NCBI GenBank assembly: GCA_003645215.1
Contig: QNEM01000048.1
Coordinates: 1 to 10,300 of the forward strand
Source: Gammaproteobacteria bacterium
Lineage (GTDB): Bacteria > Pseudomonadota > Gammaproteobacteria > Eutrophobiales > Eutrophobiaceae
Direction of reading: 5' to 3'
Length of the DNA stretch: 10,300 nt
Position 1 is the stretch's first letter; each line of letters begins with the position of its first letter. A program made the translations under genes and the position numbers. A model generated the notes under the pieces. That model did not search any database, was not told the origin of the DNA, and worked only from the letters and a program-made list of their open reading frames with translations. Shown piece after piece: positions 6,995 to 10,300 of the stretch.

Positions 6995-8218
6995 ATGCTA
7001 ATGAAAATAACAAAAACCACCCTTTACTCAATTCTGATGCTACTTGCTTTGTTGCAAGTAGCAGAAGCAAGGGAGCAACGTAAATTTCAGGACACCAGGG
7101 AGAACCTCTCCACCCGATCAGAAAATCTGTTGATGTCTGCCCTTGAGAACATAGCCCAATCAAGAATTGATGAGGCCCTGATAGAACTCGAAATATTGAA
7201 AATCATCAATCCAAAGTTTGCTTTAGCGCAACTGGTTTATGCAGATTTAATGACAGCAAAAAACCGCCGTATCACAGGTTTTGGAAATTCCCACGGTAAA
7301 TACTCAGAACAAATCAAGGCCTTACGTGATGAAATACTGGCACGCTGGAATTATTACAAATCTCCAGTTGATAAAACACTGATACCTTCCTCATTAATTC
7401 AACTCTCTGAAAAACAGGATTATGTACTGGTTGTTGATCAATCCAGACACCGTATGTTCCTGTACAAAAATCAGAATGGTTTACCAGTCTATGTAGATGA
7501 TTTTTATGTCACGATTGGTAAAAAAGGTGCCGGTAAAATATTTGAAGGCGATCAAAGAACACCTCTGGGTGTTTATTTTGTTACTCGTTTTATCGAGTCC
7601 AATGCATTGCCAGATCTCTATGGCGATGGCGCATTTCCACTCAATTATCCAAATATCTGGGACAGGCGCAATGGTCGAACTGGGACAGGTATCTGGTTAC
7701 ATGGTACACCCAGTGAAATTTTTTCACGGCCACCGGAGGATAGCGATGGTTGTGTCATTATCAGTAATGATGATTTAAAGAACCTGGCTCCCTATGTTGA
7801 TGTAGATCAGATAACCCCGGTAATTCTTGCGAAAAAAATCAAATGGGAAACTAAAGCCGAATGGAAGAAGCGACAAAAAAGTTTTTTCAGTTATCTTGAA
7901 CAATGGCGAAAAGACTGGGAAAGCCGCGATGTTGACTTGTATCTAAGTCATTACTCCAAAGACTATGAAGGTCTGGGCAAGAACTATGACAGCTGGGCCA
8001 AACATAAACGCCGTGTAAATAAATCCAAAAGCTTCATCAAGGTGAACCTTGCCGATACCAGTATTTTCGTTTATCCCGACGGTACCGGCCCTATTATGGT
8101 TGTCACCTTTATGCAGAACTATAGCAGTAACAGTTTTACGCGTGCTTATCGGAAGCGTCAATACTGGAAAATGGAAGAAGATGGGAACTGGCGAATAATA
8201 TTTGAGGGTTCAGTTTAA
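6995..8218 (+). CDS. Periplasmic YkuD-fold L,D-transpeptidase/carboxypeptidase with C-terminal NTF2-like domain (Csd6/Cds6 family)
   Basis: This 407-residue exported protein has a signal peptide (about 1-25, ending AEA). A helical N-terminal region (about 28-125) contains ALIELEILKIINPKFALAQL, like a degenerate TPR. The YkuD catalytic domain (about 140-280) follows, then an NTF2-like domain (about 295-405). Catalytic residues are visible in WLHGTP (His236-Gly237) and SDGCVI (Cys253); RTPLGVYFV at 188-196 is the usual strand before the site. The same architecture is known from Helicobacter pylori Csd6, a cell-shape protein that trims peptidoglycan tetrapeptides to tripeptides as an L,D-carboxypeptidase. 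Transpeptidase versus carboxypeptidase activity cannot be settled from sequence. The start could be ATG 6995 or ATG 7001; neither has a strong ribosome-binding site, and coupling to the TPR gene 8 bp upstream is likely. The stop overlaps the M14 gene tail by 9 bp. Confidence 0.9.
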   Translation: MLMKITKTTLYSILMLLALLQVAEAREQRKFQDTRENLSTRSENLLMSALENIAQSRIDEALIELEILKIINPKFALAQLVYADLMTAKNRRITGFGNSHGKYSEQIKALRDEILARWNYYKSPVDKTLIPSSLIQLSEKQDYVLVVDQSRHRMFLYKNQNGLPVYVDDFYVTIGKKGAGKIFEGDQRTPLGVYFVTRFIESNALPDLYGDGAFPLNYPNIWDRRNGRTGTGIWLHGTPSEIFSRPPEDSDGCVIISNDDLKNLAPYVDVDQITPVILAKKIKWETKAEWKKRQKSFFSYLEQWRKDWESRDVDLYLSHYSKDYEGLGKNYDSWAKHKRRVNKSKSFIKVNLADTSIFVYPDGTGPIMVVTFMQNYSSNSFTRAYRKRQYWKMEEDGNWRIIFEGSV

Positions 8219-9241
8219 AATATCATTATCGCCTGCTTTGCTTTCATCACCTAAAACCCCGTCACCTGAATTCTTGTCAACCATGGTCTGATCGCCCAAG
8301 GTACTATCACCCATGGCCAGGCGTAATTCTTTTTCCAGATCCACAGGTTCATCAGTAGAACCATCCTCTGGCATATTTTGTTTTAACCATCTGATCATAT
8401 CTACCCATATATCATTTATTTCGCCCGGGCTCGGCATAATGCCAGCGTGTCTGAGTTCTATAGTGAGAACAGGTATGCCTCTTTGCATGCCTCCAAAATT
8501 CCCCAGGGAGCCGGGATATGTCCCCAGTAGATTTAAATGTAATCGACCGAGTTTATCTGGTGCATCGGCGTGACCATTATGATTAAAATCCACGATGCCG
8601 TGTGGCGCGTGAACAGCAATAATGACATCAGGTTTAAATGTATTAATTTCATCGTATAACCAACGGCTCTCGGATTCACTCAAGGGATCAGGACCAGGAT
8701 AACGGCGAGGGTTTTTGCTGGTTGTAACTTCCCAGTAATATTTCGATTTTACCTTCCAGTCTACTGTCGGGAAGTTACGATTAAGATCTACACCATTGGC
8801 ATTGGTGCGCGTTGATTTTCTCTTTAATAAACCATCAGGATTCATCAGGGGGGAAATTCGCCAATGAAACAGACCTGAATGGTATTTATCCAGTGTCTTC
8901 AGCCATTTAAAAGTGACACTGACGGAAGAATACTCATCACCATGAATACCGCCAACCAACAAAACCCGCCCCATTGGTTTGCGATTCTCTAAAGGTGGAT
9001 ATTCTTTAACCAGGATTGGGGCCCCTTGAGCAGAGACACTGTCACTCTGTCGCAAATCACGATCCAGACATTCTTTGTAGCCAACACTTGAGAGCTTTTT
9101 ACCAATACGGGCACATTCATTGTCGACACCCGGCGTCGGCTTTGATACTTCAGCAGATGCAATGTTCATCTGCAGAAACAGTACAGCCCCCAAGACGGTA
9201 AAAACCAGGGTAACAGGGGACTTTGTAATACTGATTTTCAT
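8210..9241 (-). CDS. Secreted M14-family zinc carboxypeptidase (murein-peptide type)
   Basis: This 343-residue product has a signal peptide (about 1-30, ending ASA). An N-terminal segment with two cysteines (Cys43, Cys58; a possible disulfide) leads to an M14 metallocarboxypeptidase domain (about 75-290). Zinc and active-site residues are visible: GGIHGDE (His100, Glu103), DLNRNFP (substrate-binding Arg155), AVHAPHG (His211) and LTIELRH (catalytic Glu262). The family includes cytoplasmic MpaA, which cuts the gamma-D-Glu-mesoDAP bond of murein peptides, and periplasmic Csd4, which removes mesoDAP from tripeptides. The signal peptide points to a periplasmic enzyme. The tail after residue 300 is Gly/Asp-rich. 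The ATG at 9241 has only a weak ribosome-binding site but is required for the signal peptide. Its tail overlaps the convergent L,D-transpeptidase gene. Substrate is inferred from family and neighbours. Confidence 0.9.
   Translation of the reverse strand: MKISITKSPVTLVFTVLGAVLFLQMNIASAEVSKPTPGVDNECARIGKKLSSVGYKECLDRDLRQSDSVSAQGAPILVKEYPPLENRKPMGRVLLVGGIHGDEYSSVSVTFKWLKTLDKYHSGLFHWRISPLMNPDGLLKRKSTRTNANGVDLNRNFPTVDWKVKSKYYWEVTTSKNPRRYPGPDPLSESESRWLYDEINTFKPDVIIAVHAPHGIVDFNHNGHADAPDKLGRLHLNLLGTYPGSLGNFGGMQRGIPVLTIELRHAGIMPSPGEINDIWVDMIRWLKQNMPEDGSTDEPVDLEKELRLAMGDSTLGDQTMVDKNSGDGVLGDESKAGDNDILN
8222..8311 (-). repeat. Two 15-residue Gly-Asp repeats in the tail of the M14 protein
   Basis: Residues 311-325 (GDSTLGDQTMVDKNS) and 326-340 (GDGVLGDESKAGDND) align without gaps. 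They share G-D-x-x-L-G-D and a later Asn, plus Gln/Glu, Thr/Ser and Val/Ala exchanges. The tail lies beyond the M14 catalytic fold and is acidic. Asp/Gly-rich repeats of this kind can bind calcium or be disordered; neither is shown. Confidence 0.55.
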
Positions 9242-9305
9242 ATTGCGCCATTATTCCATAATTAAGCATATATTCATAAAACAAACTCAATATCTTTCAA
9301 TAAGC
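9242..9305. other. 64-bp AT-rich spacer between ygiQ and the M14 gene
   Basis: Read on the minus strand, the spacer follows the ygiQ stop and precedes the M14 ATG. It has TTGAGT and several AT-rich hexamers that could form a weak promoter, but no pair with good spacing. No terminator hairpin is visible, so read-through from ygiQ into the M14 gene is possible. Confidence 0.35.
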
Positions 9306-10300
9306 TCAATGAGTGCTCCTCGGTGGCAACCCCGTGTGTTGCGTGAGTATTTTCCCGGCTTTATTTTTCTTAATTGTCCGCCTTTGATGTACGCTGGAGG
9401 AATTTTTGCGGCGTGGTGATTTATAGTCTTTTTCACCATACGGTTGCCCTTTGGGAATAAGTTGATGTTCACCTTTCCCGATCAAGTCAGTACGGCCCAT
9501 TTTTTCCAGAGTTGTACGCAACAGCGGCCAGTTCTTTGGATCGTGATAACGAAGAAAGGCTTTATGTAGTGTACGTTGTTCAGGGCTTTTTACGGCCTCG
9601 ACGCTATCACTCTTATATGTCACACGACTGAGAGGGTTCTTGCCAGAACGATACATGGCAGTCGCGGTGGCCATGGGTGAAGGATAAAAGGCCTGAACTT
9701 GATCGGCACGGAAATTATTTTTCTTCAGCCACAGTGCCAGGTTCATCATATCTTCATCGGTCGTGCCTGGATGCGCTGCGATAAAGTATGGAATTAAATA
9801 TTGTTTCTTGTTGGCCTCTTTGGAATATTTCTCGAACAATTCCTTGAAACGATCAAAAGAACCTATACCGGGTTTCATCATTTTTGACAGTGGCCCCTGC
9901 TCGGTATGCTCCGGTGCGATCTTTAGATATCCACCAACATGGTGCGTCACCAATTCTTTGACATATTCCGGATCTTCTACGGCCAGGTCGTAACGCAGAC
10001 CGGAAGCAATCAAAACTTTTTTGATGCCGGGGAGTTTACGGGTCTTTCTATATAGTTGTGTCAATGAAGAATGATCGGTATTCAGGTTTTTACAAATGCC
10101 GGGATACACACAGCTGGGTCTGCGGCAAGCCGATTCAATTGCTTTACTCTTACAGGCAAGGCGATACATATTGGCCGTCGGCCCACCAAGATCAGAGATC
10201 ACGCCGGTAAATCCCGGTACCTTGTCACGGATGTCCTCGACTTCTCGAATAATGGAATCTTCTGAACGGTTCTGGATGATGCGTCCTTCATGCTCGGTAA
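9306..10300 (-). CDS. ygiQ: YgiQ-family radical SAM protein (UPF0313), C-terminal part; 5' end beyond the window
   Basis: The reading frame is open to the right edge. It begins at TEHEGRIIQNRSEDSIIRE, which in this family directly follows the CxxxCxxC cluster motif, so the radical SAM cysteines lie just outside the window. Also visible are PGFTGVISDLGGPTANMYR, a second cysteine group (CRRPSCVYPGICKNL), KVLIASGLRYDLA, HVGGYLKIAPEHTE, YLIPYFIAAHPGTTDEDM and QVQAFYPSPMATATAMYRSG, which together identify YgiQ. About 331 codons are present of a family length above 700. The product is a cytoplasmic iron-sulfur enzyme whose substrate is unknown. The last 40 residues are basic and low in conservation, as is usual for the family. 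It lies upstream of the M14 gene on the same strand. There is no evidence that the two act together. Confidence 0.95.
   Translation of the reverse strand, partial: TEHEGRIIQNRSEDSIIREVEDIRDKVPGFTGVISDLGGPTANMYRLACKSKAIESACRRPSCVYPGICKNLNTDHSSLTQLYRKTRKLPGIKKVLIASGLRYDLAVEDPEYVKELVTHHVGGYLKIAPEHTEQGPLSKMMKPGIGSFDRFKELFEKYSKEANKKQYLIPYFIAAHPGTTDEDMMNLALWLKKNNFRADQVQAFYPSPMATATAMYRSGKNPLSRVTYKSDSVEAVKSPEQRTLHKAFLRYHDPKNWPLLRTTLEKMGRTDLIGKGEHQLIPKGQPYGEKDYKSPRRKNSSSVHQRRTIKKNKAGKILTQHTGLPPRSTH

Overview
The window reads as ordinary chromosomal DNA of a moderately AT-rich Gram-negative bacterium, most likely a gammaproteobacterium. The evidence is the lipid A/Kdo gene order comEC - exbB - exbD - lpxK - ycaR (Trm112-like) - kdsB, which closely resembles the Pseudomonas-type arrangement, together with a ygiQ-type radical SAM gene. 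I see no rRNA, tRNA, CRISPR array, insertion sequence, phage gene or plasmid gene. I cannot name the species.

Left half (1-5102, all minus strand): a tightly packed envelope operon read right to left. It holds comEC (DNA-uptake channel), exbB and exbD (proton-driven inner-membrane motor), lpxK (lipid A 4'-kinase), ycaR (small Trm112-like protein) and the 5' part of kdsB (CMP-Kdo synthetase), which runs off the left edge. lpxK/ycaR and ycaR/kdsB overlap, so translation is probably coupled. LpxK and KdsB both feed Kdo2-lipid A synthesis. No msbA is present between comEC and lpxK; exbB-exbD occupy that position.

Centre (5103-5242): a 140-bp divergent promoter region between comEC (minus) and a DUF2062 membrane-protein gene (plus). 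It carries a perfect 10-bp inverted repeat that overlaps a consensus TATAAT box, and a second imperfect palindrome in the comEC leader.

Right half: after DUF2062 and a 193-bp non-coding gap come two plus-strand genes 8 bp apart. The first encodes an exported TPR protein ending in an NTF2-like domain. The second encodes an exported YkuD-fold L,D-transpeptidase/carboxypeptidase (Csd6/Cds6 type) ending in a related NTF2-like domain. Converging on them, with a 9-bp tail overlap, is a minus-strand gene for a secreted M14 zinc carboxypeptidase with a Gly-Asp-rich tail. Upstream of that gene, on the same strand, is the 3' part of ygiQ, which runs off the right edge.

The most interesting reading is that the TPR-NTF2, YkuD-NTF2 and M14 genes form a periplasmic peptidoglycan-trimming neighbourhood. 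This would parallel Helicobacter Csd6 (tetrapeptide to tripeptide) and Csd4 (tripeptide to dipeptide), which set cell shape. The individual families are known. The grouping and any joint function here are inference.
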